A DNA stretch of 48,861 nucleotides, from contig VGIF01000004.1 of the NCBI GenBank assembly GCA_016868015.1, positions 1 to 48,861 on the forward strand. The letters run 5' to 3'. The notes under the pieces were generated by a model. It saw only the letters and a list, made by a program, of their open reading frames with translations. It was not told the origin of the DNA and did no database searches. The DNA is from Betaproteobacteria bacterium (lineage in GTDB: Bacteria; Pseudomonadota; Gammaproteobacteria; Burkholderiales; SG8-41). Of the stretch, positions 18,635 to 27,721 are shown piece after piece. The translations under genes were made by a program, and so were the position numbers. Position 1 is the first letter of the stretch, and every line of letters begins with the position of its first letter.

Positions 18635-19750
18635 TTATAGCTTGCCTGCCGCCGTTGCGGGCTTGGTGAAATCGGGTGGCATGTGTTCTGGCGGCGCGTA
18701 GCCGCGCAGCGCCGCCTCGCGCGCGGGTTTTTCGAGCCGCGCCAGCGCCCTGACCGCCGCGTAAAAAGCCGTCAGCTCGCCGTTATGCTGCTGTAACAGC
18801 GCCTCAAACGCCGGCACGTGTTGCGTGTAAATCGACACCGACGCCAGCAGCGCGTTATTGGGCGTTTGTGCAAACCAGCGGTCGTAACCGGCGTAACCGC
18901 CCCACGCCGATTTCAGCGCGTCGTAATCGCGCCCCATGTCGGCAAACTGTTGCTGTTTGGCGGCGCGCATCGCCTCGGGCGCGATGCGCTGCGTATACAG
19001 TTTGGCCAAGCGCGCGCGATAGGCGTGCAGCAAGCGCAAAAAATCCGCGCGGTAGCGCTGCATTTTTTGGGCGGTTTCGCGTTCGGCGTCGCTGCCGTAG
19101 CGGGCAAGCCAGCGCCGCAGGCCCTCGCGCTCCACCGCCACCGCGAAGGATTCGTTAAACACCGTGTCATCCTTGACGTACACCACCTGGTGCGCTAACT
19201 CGTGAAAAATAATGCGCGCGACTTCCGCCGGCGGGTAATTCACAAAGGTGTTCAACACCGGGTCGGCGAACCAGCCCAGCGTCGAATACGCCGCAACGCC
19301 GCCGATGTGCACATCGTGCCCCTGCGCGGCGGCCGCGCGCGCGAACGCTTCGGCATCGGCCTTGGCGAAATAGCCGCGATAGTTCACGCACCCGGCGAAG
19401 GCAAAACACCATTGCACGGGTTGTATCGAAAATTCCGGCGCGGCGAACACGTTCCACACCACATACGAGCGCTCCAAATCGGCGTAGCGCCGGTAGCTGT
19501 CGTTTTGCGGCAGCGCGAGTTCGCTGCTGGCGAATTCGCGTGCTTTAAGTACTAACGCGAGTCTGTCATGCAGCGCCGGCGGCGTGGCCGTGTCTTCAAT
19601 CAACGCCGCGATCGGTTTTTCACGGCTCCAGATGTCGAGTTGGCCGCGCACCGATTGCGCGTAATAGGCGAGTTGCGCGCAGCCTGACAGCAGCAGTAAC
19701 AGCGGCAGGGCCAGCCACCAGCGTCGACGGTTGTGCCGCGTCTCGTTCAC
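18635..19750 (-). CDS. Putative zinc-dependent aminopeptidase (lipoprotein)
   Basis: Lipobox LLLLSGC; YYAQSVRGQLDIWSREKPI…IIFHELAHQVVYVKDDTVFNESFAVAVEREG. Confidence 0.9.
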   Translation of the reverse strand: MNETRHNRRRWWLALPLLLLLSGCAQLAYYAQSVRGQLDIWSREKPIAALIEDTATPPALHDRLALVLKAREFASSELALPQNDSYRRYADLERSYVVWNVFAAPEFSIQPVQWCFAFAGCVNYRGYFAKADAEAFARAAAAQGHDVHIGGVAAYSTLGWFADPVLNTFVNYPPAEVARIIFHELAHQVVYVKDDTVFNESFAVAVEREGLRRWLARYGSDAERETAQKMQRYRADFLRLLHAYRARLAKLYTQRIAPEAMRAAKQQQFADMGRDYDALKSAWGGYAGYDRWFAQTPNNALLASVSIYTQHVPAFEALLQQHNGELTAFYAAVRALARLEKPAREAALRGYAPPEHMPPDFTKPATAAGKL

Positions 19751-19765
19751 CAGGCAGCTCGCGGC

Positions 19766-20413
19766 TTAAGAGACGGCCTCGCCGCGCGCAAACTTGCCGT
19801 GCCGCAGGAATTCGCAGGTCTGGCGCACCACCAGCGGCGACAGCACCATTTGCGAATGCGTCACCGGCAGCACGATGTGATCGCGCGCATCGGGCACGAT
19901 CGTCTCCGACACGCAGATCGTGCCGTCGTGCGGCTTGGGCAAATCGCGCGCCACCAGCATGCCAAGGCCCACCGAGCGGCCGCCCGCGATGACGCCGATG
20001 TCGTAGTCGGCCAAATGCGTGGGCCGCTCGCCGTGAAACCAATCCGCCACCGTCGCCCCCATCGCCGCGCCGCCGATGCGCACGCGCGCCAGCCGCCGCG
20101 CGGCGTGGCTGCCGGTAAACGGCACGCCGATGAACACCACGCGCCCCACCTCCAGCCGATGCGGCTCATCAAGCATGCGCGCGATCAGCGCGCCGCCCAG
20201 GCTGTGTCCCACCAAATTGAGCGGGCGCGCGTCGAGCGCCTGGCAAAATGCCGTGAGCAGGCGCACGTTTTGCACGAGATTCATGCGCACCGAAGGGTAC
20301 GAATAGGTGTGCACCTCATAACCCGAACGCGCAATCCGCCGCGCCATCCAGCTCAACACAACCCCGTGCATCCACAAGCCGTGGACCAATACCACGTTTT
20401 CGTTCGCCGCCAT
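19766..20413 (-). CDS. Alpha/beta hydrolase
   Basis: MAANENVVLVHGLWMHGVVLSWMARRI…LNLVGHSLGGALIARML. Confidence 0.88.
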   Translation of the reverse strand: MAANENVVLVHGLWMHGVVLSWMARRIARSGYEVHTYSYPSVRMNLVQNVRLLTAFCQALDARPLNLVGHSLGGALIARMLDEPHRLEVGRVVFIGVPFTGSHAARRLARVRIGGAAMGATVADWFHGERPTHLADYDIGVIAGGRSVGLGMLVARDLPKPHDGTICVSETIVPDARDHIVLPVTHSQMVLSPLVVRQTCEFLRHGKFARGEAVS

Positions 20414-21051
20414 CACCAGAACCGCGTCACGCCCACATCCGCCAAATGCTCGACATCGGCCCACGACACTTGCACCCAGGTTTCGGGCTCTCGGCGAAAG
20501 GTGTTCAGGCTCGCATTGAGCAACGGCGCTTCGCGTTTGACTTGCAACGGCAGCTTGTTCGCTGCGCGATACAGCGTATCGAGCACCATGCCGTGCGTGA
20601 CGACAACGGCTTTTTCGCCCGGGTGCGCCGCGGCAATGGCTTCCAGGCCGGCGAGGCTGCGTTCGAAAAACTGCCGCGGGCTTTCGCCGCCAGGCACCGC
20701 ATACTCCGGGTCGCGCCGTGAAAAGCGCGCGTGCTCGGTGGGGTAACGCGTGGTCATTTCGTCGTAAGTCAGCCCTTCGAAAATGCCGAAGGTGCGTTCG
20801 CGCAAGCGCTGATCGCCGACGATGTCATGGCCGCTCGCATCGGCGATGGCACGCGCGGTGTCCCATGCACGCTTCAAATCGCTGCTGTAAATCGCGGCAA
20901 AAGTTTCGCGCGCCAGACGCTGCCCCACGGCCTGCGCTTGCCGCAAACCGATGTCGGATAACGGCGTGTCGGTTTGCCCCTGCATGCGCCGTTCGCGATT
21001 CCACGCGGTTTCGCCGTGACGCACGAGGATCAATTCGGTGTTTTTTTGCAT
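20413..21051 (-). CDS. Histidine phosphatase family protein
   Basis: MQKNTELILVRHGETAWNRERRMQGQTDTPLSDIGLRQAQAVG. Confidence 0.93.
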   Translation of the reverse strand: MQKNTELILVRHGETAWNRERRMQGQTDTPLSDIGLRQAQAVGQRLARETFAAIYSSDLKRAWDTARAIADASGHDIVGDQRLRERTFGIFEGLTYDEMTTRYPTEHARFSRRDPEYAVPGGESPRQFFERSLAGLEAIAAAHPGEKAVVVTHGMVLDTLYRAANKLPLQVKREAPLLNASLNTFRREPETWVQVSWADVEHLADVGVTRFW

Positions 21052-21106
21052 GCTCAAACGCGGCTCAGGACCGTTCGAAAGGTTTAGCGCCATTATAATG
21101 GCCGAT

Positions 21107-21133
21107 AAAAACATAAATTAAATCAAATACTTA
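21107..21133 (-). repeat. Dispersed AT-rich IHF-like repeat, copy D (aaaaacataaattaaatcaaatactta)
   Basis: Perfect WATCAANNNNTTR; overlaps the ATG of the longer histidine phosphatase ORF (21114). Confidence 0.87.
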
Positions 21134-21200
21134 CATCATATCTACAGCAGGCACCGATGGCCGGGGCGGACACCGCGCAAGCGTTCTCGGCATGGCGCCA

Positions 21201-21953
21201 TCAAAACCAGGATGATTTTTTTGCCGCCGCCTTTTCTGCCTCGCGTTTCTTTTGCGCGGCCTCGCGTTCGGCGGCTTGCGCCTCGCGCATTTTTTTAGCT
21301 TGCGCGCGCTCGGCGGCGGCTTGTTCGCGCTGCTCATTTTGCGCCTTGCGGATTTCATCGCCGCGCGCCTGCGCGGCTTCGCGCTCGGCCGGGTCTTCCT
21401 TGGACTTATCCTTCCCCGCGGCATTGGGGGCGGCGGCGGGGCGCCCCGCCGCTTGCGCCTCGCGCTGCGCGGTTGCAGCGGCTTTTTTCTGCGCTGCTTC
21501 ACGCTGCGCTGTTTCGCTGGCCGCGCGGCGTTGCTCACGCTCGGCGGCGTTGCGCGCGCGCGTTTTTTCGCGCTCGGCGCGAATCGCCTCACCGCGCGCC
21601 TTAGCGGCATCGCGCTCGGGTTTTTCCAGTTGCGCGAGCGCCCCCTGGCTTTGCCGCAACGCCTGCTGAGCGCGCGTGAACTGTTTTTGACTCGACCTGA
21701 CGGTGGCGCTGGCGGCGTCGATCCTGGCTTTGTCGCCGGTTTTGCGCGCCTGCTCGAACGCCTCGCGGTCGCCCTTTAACTGCGCGCGGGCGGCTTCCAT
21801 TTTTTGCCGCGCGGCCTCGACCTGCACCTGGGCTTGGGCGGCCGTGGCAGGCTGGGTGGTCGCTGGTGCCGGCGCCTGCGCGTGCGCCGCCGTGCCGGCG
21901 AACCAGAACAGGGCGCCGGTCAGTAACGTCAACAGGGCGTTCGAAGCAGGCAT
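21201..21953 (-). CDS. Secreted Ala/Glu/Lys/Arg-rich predicted coiled-coil protein
   Basis: Signal peptide MPASNALLTLLTGALFWFAGTAAHAQ then long A-E-K-R-Q low-complexity sequence. Confidence 0.7.
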   Translation of the reverse strand: MPASNALLTLLTGALFWFAGTAAHAQAPAPATTQPATAAQAQVQVEAARQKMEAARAQLKGDREAFEQARKTGDKARIDAASATVRSSQKQFTRAQQALRQSQGALAQLEKPERDAAKARGEAIRAEREKTRARNAAEREQRRAASETAQREAAQKKAAATAQREAQAAGRPAAAPNAAGKDKSKEDPAEREAAQARGDEIRKAQNEQREQAAAERAQAKKMREAQAAEREAAQKKREAEKAAAKKSSWF

Positions 21954-22069
21954 GACGGGCTTAACGCGAACGAGGCAATATGGGTGCACGCGCAATTGTA
22001 TACTCGGCGACGGATTCCTTTCGCGCACCGTTTTGGCGCATTTTGTTGCGCTTCGCTCACCGCCGCCAC

Positions 22070-22804
22070 ATGCCCAGTCTCGAAATCCTGATTTTTACGC
22101 CGCTGATCATTTTGCTCGCGTATTTGATCTTCGGCATGTCGGGCTTTGGTTCGACGCTGATCGCGGTGCCGCTGCTCACGCATGTGCTGCCGCTCAAATT
22201 CGTGATCCCGATGGTGATCATTCTCGATTGCATCAGCTCGGTGACCATGGGCGTGAAGCTGCGCGAGCAAGTGTGGAAGGCCGAGTTCATCCCGATGCTG
22301 CCATTTTTGCTGCTGGGCCTGGTGGCGGGGGCGTTTGTGTTGATGAAGCTGCCGCCGCAATGGCTGATTTTGACGCTGGGGTGTTTTGTGCTGATTTTCG
22401 CGGTGAATTTTTTAGTCAACCGCAAACCGCTGTTTCGCATGCCGCGCTGGACGGTGGCGCCGATCGGGCTGTTGGCCGGCACCACCTCGTCGGCCTTTGG
22501 CGTGGGCGGGCCGATTTACGTGTTTTATTTCACCGCGCGCGGCGCCACCGCGGAGCAAATCCGCGCCACCGTGCCGGCGGTGTTTTCGTTTACCTCGATC
22601 GCGCGCATTATCATCTTTGCCACCATCGGCTTGTTTAACCCGCAAGTGCTGATGGCCACGGCGGTGCTGTTAATCCCGATGGCGCTTGGGCTTTGGTGCG
22701 GCCACCGGCTGCACGGCACCTTGACGCGCGAACAGGCGCTGCGGGTGGTGGGCGTGCTGTTGTTGTTAAGCGGAGTATCGCTGATCGCGCGCGCGTTGGC
22801 CTAA
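22070..22804 (+). CDS. TauE/SafE family sulfite exporter-like membrane protein
   Basis: MPSLEILIFTPLIILLAYLIFGMSGFGSTLIAVPLL…; multiple hydrophobic segments. Confidence 0.9.
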   Translation: MPSLEILIFTPLIILLAYLIFGMSGFGSTLIAVPLLTHVLPLKFVIPMVIILDCISSVTMGVKLREQVWKAEFIPMLPFLLLGLVAGAFVLMKLPPQWLILTLGCFVLIFAVNFLVNRKPLFRMPRWTVAPIGLLAGTTSSAFGVGGPIYVFYFTARGATAEQIRATVPAVFSFTSIARIIIFATIGLFNPQVLMATAVLLIPMALGLWCGHRLHGTLTREQALRVVGVLLLLSGVSLIARALA

Positions 22805-23967
22805 CCCAGATAATTCGCCAGCCGATTGACGCCTTCTTGCAGCCGCGCCACCGGGCGGGTGTAGGCAAAACGCACGTGCTCGCGCGCGAGGTGCGCGCCG
22901 AAGTCAACGCCCGGCGTGATCGCGACGCCGGCTCTTTCCAGCACGTCAAGGGCAAAGGCGTAGCTGTCATCGGTCAGCCGCGAACAATCGGCGTAAACAT
23001 AAAACGCGCCTTGCGGCATTTGCGGTATGCCAAAACCGAGCTCGCGCAATGCCGGCACCAGATAATCGCGGCGCGAGCGAAACGCTTCGCGGCGCCGCTC
23101 GCAAATGGCCAGCGTTTCCGGCTCGAACGCGGCGAGCGCCGCGAGTTGCGACACGGTGGGTGGTGATAAAAAAATATTCTGTGCGAGTTTGTCGAGCTGC
23201 GGCACGTAAGCTTCGGGCGCGATCATCCAGCCCAGGCGCCAACCGGTCATGTTGAAATACTTGGAAAAGCTATTAATCACGAATACGTTGTCGCCGGCGT
23301 TGGCGGCGGTGTGTGTGTCACCATCGTAGACGAGCCCGTGATAAATCTCATCGACAATCAATGCACCGCCACGTGCTTTAGTAAACGCCGCCATCGCTTG
23401 CAGTTGCGCGTGCGCAATCAGCGTGCCGGTCGGATTCGACGGTGTCGCCACCAGCACGGCCTTGGTGCGGCTGCCCCAATGGTGTTCGACGAGTTCGGGC
23501 GTGAGTTGATAATGGCTATCGGGCCCAACCGGGATGCCCACGGCCTCCCCCTCGAGCAAGCGCACAAAATGGCGATTCGCCGGATAACCCGGATCGGCCA
23601 TCAACACTTGATCGCCCGCGTTCACCAGCGCGGCAATCGCCAGCAGCAACGCGCCCGACGAACCGGTGGTCACCACCACGCGCGCCGGATCAACCGTCAC
23701 GCCGTAACGCGTTTGATAGAACGCCGCGATCGCCGCGCGCAGTTGCGGCAGGCCCAGCGCCGCGGTGTAAAACACCGCGCCGCGCGCCAACGCCTTGGCG
23801 CCCGCATCGCACACCGGTTGCGGTGTTGCGAAATCCGGTTCGCCGATTTCCAAATGCACAATGTCGCGCCCCGCGGCTTCCAACGCCTTGGCGCGCGCGA
23901 GCAGCACCATCACGTGAAAGGGTTCGATGTCGCGCGCGCGTTGCGCCAGCAGCGCTCCGGGGCTCAT
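22801..23967 (-). CDS. Class I/II PLP-dependent aminotransferase
   Basis: VHLEIGEPDFATPQPVCDAGAKAL…SNPTGTLI…FVINSFSKYFNMTGWRLGWM. Confidence 0.95.
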   Translation of the reverse strand: MSPGALLAQRARDIEPFHVMVLLARAKALEAAGRDIVHLEIGEPDFATPQPVCDAGAKALARGAVFYTAALGLPQLRAAIAAFYQTRYGVTVDPARVVVTTGSSGALLLAIAALVNAGDQVLMADPGYPANRHFVRLLEGEAVGIPVGPDSHYQLTPELVEHHWGSRTKAVLVATPSNPTGTLIAHAQLQAMAAFTKARGGALIVDEIYHGLVYDGDTHTAANAGDNVFVINSFSKYFNMTGWRLGWMIAPEAYVPQLDKLAQNIFLSPPTVSQLAALAAFEPETLAICERRREAFRSRRDYLVPALRELGFGIPQMPQGAFYVYADCSRLTDDSYAFALDVLERAGVAITPGVDFGAHLAREHVRFAYTRPVARLQEGVNRLANYLG

Positions 23968-23976
23968 GCCAGCCTC

Positions 23977-24005
23977 AAAAAATATTCAATTAAATCAATT
24001 ACTTA
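23977..24005 (-). repeat. Dispersed AT-rich IHF-like repeat, copy E (aaaaaatattcaattaaatcaattactta)
   Basis: AATCAATTACTTA, perfect consensus; just upstream of the aminotransferase start. Confidence 0.87.
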
Positions 24006-24057
24006 CTATTAACCCCGCAAACTGCCCTCACGGCGCCTGCGCTATTCGCGGCACACC

Positions 24058-24939
24058 TCAGGCCACGCCATGCTGCTTGAACCAAGCCGTCGCACGCGCC
24101 CAAGCATCGTCCGCCTGCGGCTTGCGGTAACTTGGCCGATAGTCAGCGTAAAAAGCGTGCGGCGTATCGGGATAAGTGTGGATGACCGATTTTTTATTCG
24201 CGGCGGTTAACGCCGCGCGCATTCTGTCGACGGTGTCGTTGGGGATGCCCGCATCCGCGCCGCCATAAAGCCCCAGCACTGGCGCGTTGATTTTCGCCAC
24301 CACGTCGATCGGATGCGCGGGATTGTTCTCGGTTTTGTCGCCTATTACGCGCCCGTACCACGCCACGCCCGCCTTCACGTTTTGATTGTGCGCGGCATAA
24401 AGCCAGGTGATGCGCCCGCCCCAGCAAAAACCGGTGACGCCTAGTTTGCGGGCGTGCGCCATGCCCATACGCCGCGCGTAGGCCACCGTGGCATCCAGAT
24501 CGGCCATCACTTGGGCATCGGGCACCTTGCTCACTACGGTGGACAAAATTTCCTTGATGTCGGTGATCCGCGACACATCGGCCTGGCGGTAATACATTTC
24601 CGGCGCCGCAGCCACATAACCGAGCCGGGCGAAACGCCGGCACACGTCCTTGATGTGCTCGTGCACGCCGAAAATCTCCTGCACCACCAGAATCATCGGG
24701 AAATGCCTGCCCTTGTCCGGCATGGCGATATAGGCGGGGATCGAGCCTTGTTTGGTTTGCACACGCACTTCGCCCGCGTGCAAACCGTCGGCGGGCGTTT
24801 TGATCATGGTCTGCGCGCACACCGGCTGCGCGGCGAGCGCAAAACCGGCGGCGAGCGAACCGCCGACAAACTCGCGGCGGCTTAACCGTCCCTTGCCGCC
24901 GACCAAGGCCAACATGTCCTCGCGCACCCTGTCGTTCAT
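24058..24939 (-). CDS. Dienelactone hydrolase family protein with Tat-type signal
   Basis: RLSRREFVGGSLAAGFALAAQPVCAQ; GVTGFCWGGRITWLYAA; H/D catalytic contexts. Confidence 0.92.
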   Translation of the reverse strand: MNDRVREDMLALVGGKGRLSRREFVGGSLAAGFALAAQPVCAQTMIKTPADGLHAGEVRVQTKQGSIPAYIAMPDKGRHFPMILVVQEIFGVHEHIKDVCRRFARLGYVAAAPEMYYRQADVSRITDIKEILSTVVSKVPDAQVMADLDATVAYARRMGMAHARKLGVTGFCWGGRITWLYAAHNQNVKAGVAWYGRVIGDKTENNPAHPIDVVAKINAPVLGLYGGADAGIPNDTVDRMRAALTAANKKSVIHTYPDTPHAFYADYRPSYRKPQADDAWARATAWFKQHGVA

Positions 24940-25031
24940 AACGCCTCCGTGAGAAAAAACACCCCGCGCATCCCGCGGCGCGGCCATTATGGCACAGCCG
25001 GGTTTGCCACGAACACGCGTCACCGGCCCCG

Positions 25032-25547
25032 TTATTTGCCGCGATAGCGCCGCGCCGCCCTCGCCTCGCGCGCCTTACCCGGCAGCGGCAACGCGGTTTT
25101 GTATTTGACTTGTTTGAGCGCAAAGCTCGAACGAATGTTCGACACGCCGGGTATCTTCGCCAGGTAATCGACGATAAAACGTTCCAGCGACGGCATGTCC
25201 GGCACCACCACGCGCAGCAAATAATCCGAGTCACCGGTCATCAAATAACACTCCATCACTTCTTCGCGCGCCAGCACCGAGCTTTCAAACGTATCGAGCG
25301 CATTGCGCATTTGTTTTTCCAGGCTGACATTGATGAACACACTCACCGTAAGCCCGAGTTTTAGCGGATCGAGCAGCGACACATAGCGCTGAATCAGCCC
25401 CGCGCGCTCCAATTCGCGCACGCGGCGCAGACACGGCGAGGGCGACAAAAACACCTTCGCCGCCAGATCGCTGTTGGAAATGCGCGCATCCGCCTGCAGC
25501 GCGGCAAGGATGCGCCAGTCGGTGTCGTCGAGGGTAAGGCTGGGCAT
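25032..25547 (-). CDS. Lrp/AsnC family transcriptional regulator
   Basis: [55 protein letters not shown]. Confidence 0.95.
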   Translation of the reverse strand: MPSLTLDDTDWRILAALQADARISNSDLAAKVFLSPSPCLRRVRELERAGLIQRYVSLLDPLKLGLTVSVFINVSLEKQMRNALDTFESSVLAREEVMECYLMTGDSDYLLRVVVPDMPSLERFIVDYLAKIPGVSNIRSSFALKQVKYKTALPLPGKAREARAARRYRGK

Positions 25548-25611
25548 ATTTTTGCTTTAACGTGGGTGCGGACGCAATCTTATTGCCTAAAACTCGAACA
25601 CCGCAAGCCAA

Positions 25612-26715
25612 TCACGTTGCGCGCTGCAAATCCTCGATCACCACATTCAAAAACCGCCCCGCCTCGCCGCCCGCCACGGCGCGATGATCGAAGGTAAGCG
25701 ACAGCGGCAGCACGCGGTGCACCACCGGCTTGCCCTCGGCCGCCACCACTTCTTGGCGGATTTTGCCCGCGCCGAGGATCGCCACCGTCGGCGGCACCAC
25801 CACCGGCGAGGCATAACGCCCGGCGATGGTGCCGTAGTTGGACAGCGTGATGGTGTTGCCGCGCAAATCTTCCGGCGGCACCTTGCGCGCGCGCGCATCG
25901 CGCAGCAAGCGATGCAAGCCTTGTTTTAAGTCTTCCGCGTCGCGCTCGCCGACGTTGCGCAACACCGGCACCAGCAAGCCGTCGGGCGTATCCACCGCGA
26001 TGCCCAGATCGACTTTTTTCAACACCCAGCGCCCGGCTTTTTCGTGGTCGTACCAGGCGTTTAACGCGGGCTCGGCTTTGCACGCGGCCACCATGGCGCG
26101 TATCAAACGCAGTATCACCGGTGTGTGCGTGGGCCAGGCGTCGATGTCGGCGTCATCCATGATGGTGGCCGACGCCACCTCGGCGTTGGCGAGTGTCATG
26201 TTCCGCGCCATGGCGCGGCGGATGCCGCGTAAGAGTTCGATCGGCCCTGCCTCCGCCAGCACACGCGCGGCGCGCTGCACGTCGTTGGCGGTGATCAAAC
26301 CGTCGGCGCCGGTGGGTGTCACCATCGACAAATCGACGTTAAGCTTGCGCGCGAGCGCGCGCACCGCGGGTGTGGCTTTGATACCGGCAGTGGTGGGCGC
26401 GGGCGCCGCCGGCGCGGCCGTCACCACGTTTTGCCCCGCTTCGACCACGCCCACCACGGTGCCGGTGTCCGCCGATGCACCTTCGCCTTCAAACGCCACC
26501 AGCGGCGCGTTCAGATGCGCAATGTCGCCGGGGTTGCCATAGAGTTTGACGATCTTGCCCGCGTACGGCGCGGGGATGTCGACGATCGCCTTCGCCGTTT
26601 CCACCGACACCAGCGGTTGATCGACCGCGACGGTGTCGCCGGCGGCAACGTGCCACTTGACGATTTCGGCTTCTTGCAAACCTTCGCCTAAGTCCGGAAG
26701 TTTGAATATTTTCAT
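25612..26715 (-). CDS. 2-oxo acid dehydrogenase E2 (lipoyl acyltransferase)
   Basis: MKIFKLPDLGEGLQEAEIVKWHVAAGDTVAVDQPLVSVETAKAIVDIP…; peripheral subunit-binding domain; C-terminal acyltransferase. Confidence 0.94.
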   Translation of the reverse strand: MKIFKLPDLGEGLQEAEIVKWHVAAGDTVAVDQPLVSVETAKAIVDIPAPYAGKIVKLYGNPGDIAHLNAPLVAFEGEGASADTGTVVGVVEAGQNVVTAAPAAPAPTTAGIKATPAVRALARKLNVDLSMVTPTGADGLITANDVQRAARVLAEAGPIELLRGIRRAMARNMTLANAEVASATIMDDADIDAWPTHTPVILRLIRAMVAACKAEPALNAWYDHEKAGRWVLKKVDLGIAVDTPDGLLVPVLRNVGERDAEDLKQGLHRLLRDARARKVPPEDLRGNTITLSNYGTIAGRYASPVVVPPTVAILGAGKIRQEVVAAEGKPVVHRVLPLSLTFDHRAVAGGEAGRFLNVVIEDLQRAT

Positions 26716-26740
26716 AAGTATTTGATTTTATTGAATATTA
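26715..26740 (+). repeat. Dispersed AT-rich IHF-like repeat, copy F, forming the E1beta/E2 intercistronic linker
   Basis: taagtatttgattttattgaatatta; E1beta stop at 26738-26740 and E2 start at 26713-26715. Confidence 0.88.
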
Positions 26741-27718
26741 TGAAAACGCTAAAACTTGCTTCACCGCCGCAACAATGCGTGCCTTATCCGGCATATAGCG
26801 CTGCTCCAGCTTCGCCAGCGGCACGACGGTGTCATACCCGGTGACGCGCCGCACCGGCGCCAGCAAATTGAGCAAACCTTCTTCCGCGAGATTGGCGGCG
26901 ATTTCCGATGCGAAGCCGCAACTGCGCGGCGCTTCACTGACGATCACGCAGCGCCCGGTGCGCGCCACCGAGGCTAAGATGGTTTCCATGTCGAGCGGCT
27001 TGAGCGTCACGACATCGATCACTTCCGCCACCACGCCTTCTTCCGCCAACGCATCGGCCGCGGCGAGCGTTTCGTGCACCATGCCGCCCCAGGTCACCAG
27101 CGTGATGTCGGTGCCTTCGCGCAGCGTCACGCATTGATCCAACACGGCGGCAACGCCGTTGTCGGCGACTTCTTCCTTGAACAAACGATAAAGCCGCGTC
27201 GGTTCGAGCACGATCACCGGATCGGGGTCGCGCATCGCCGCCAGCAGCAAACCATACGCGCGCTGCGGCGACGAGGGATACACCACGCGGATGCCGGGGA
27301 TATGCGCGAACATCGCTTCCGGGCTTTCCGAGTGATGCTCCGGCGCGTGGATGCCCGCGCCGCACGGCGTGCGCAGCACCATTGGGCAAGTGAGCCGCCC
27401 CTGCGTGCGATGGCGCATGCGCCCGGCGTGATTCAAAATCTGATCGATCACGGTGTAGCCGAAACCGGAGAATTGAATTTCGGCGACGGGCTTTAAACCT
27501 TCAGCGGCCATGCCGATCGCCATGCCGGCGATCAGCCCCTCGGCGAGCGGGGTGTCGATCACACGCTCCTTGCCAAAGCGCTTAAGCAAGCCGAGCGTTG
27601 CACGGAATACGCCGCCGTCGACACCGACGTCTTCGCCCAGCACCACCACATCGTTATCGCGCGCCATTTCGTGCGCGAGCGCGAGGTTGATGGCCTCGAT
27701 CAGCGTGATGGCGGCCAT
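26738..27718 (-). CDS. 2-oxo acid dehydrogenase E1 component, beta subunit
   Basis: MAAITLIEAINLALAHEMARDNDVVVLGEDVGVDGGVFRATLGLLKRFGKERVIDTPLAE. Confidence 0.95.
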   Translation of the reverse strand: MAAITLIEAINLALAHEMARDNDVVVLGEDVGVDGGVFRATLGLLKRFGKERVIDTPLAEGLIAGMAIGMAAEGLKPVAEIQFSGFGYTVIDQILNHAGRMRHRTQGRLTCPMVLRTPCGAGIHAPEHHSESPEAMFAHIPGIRVVYPSSPQRAYGLLLAAMRDPDPVIVLEPTRLYRLFKEEVADNGVAAVLDQCVTLREGTDITLVTWGGMVHETLAAADALAEEGVVAEVIDVVTLKPLDMETILASVARTGRCVIVSEAPRSCGFASEIAANLAEEGLLNLLAPVRRVTGYDTVVPLAKLEQRYMPDKARIVAAVKQVLAFS

Positions 27719-27721
27719 GCG

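Noticed and set aside
19733-20746. 337-aa plus-strand ORF
   Set aside because: Antisense to the alpha/beta hydrolase and histidine phosphatase genes
23172-23184. aaaaaaatattctg as part of the AT-rich repeat
   Set aside because: Coding for a conserved aminotransferase segment (NIFLSPPTV); no repeat core
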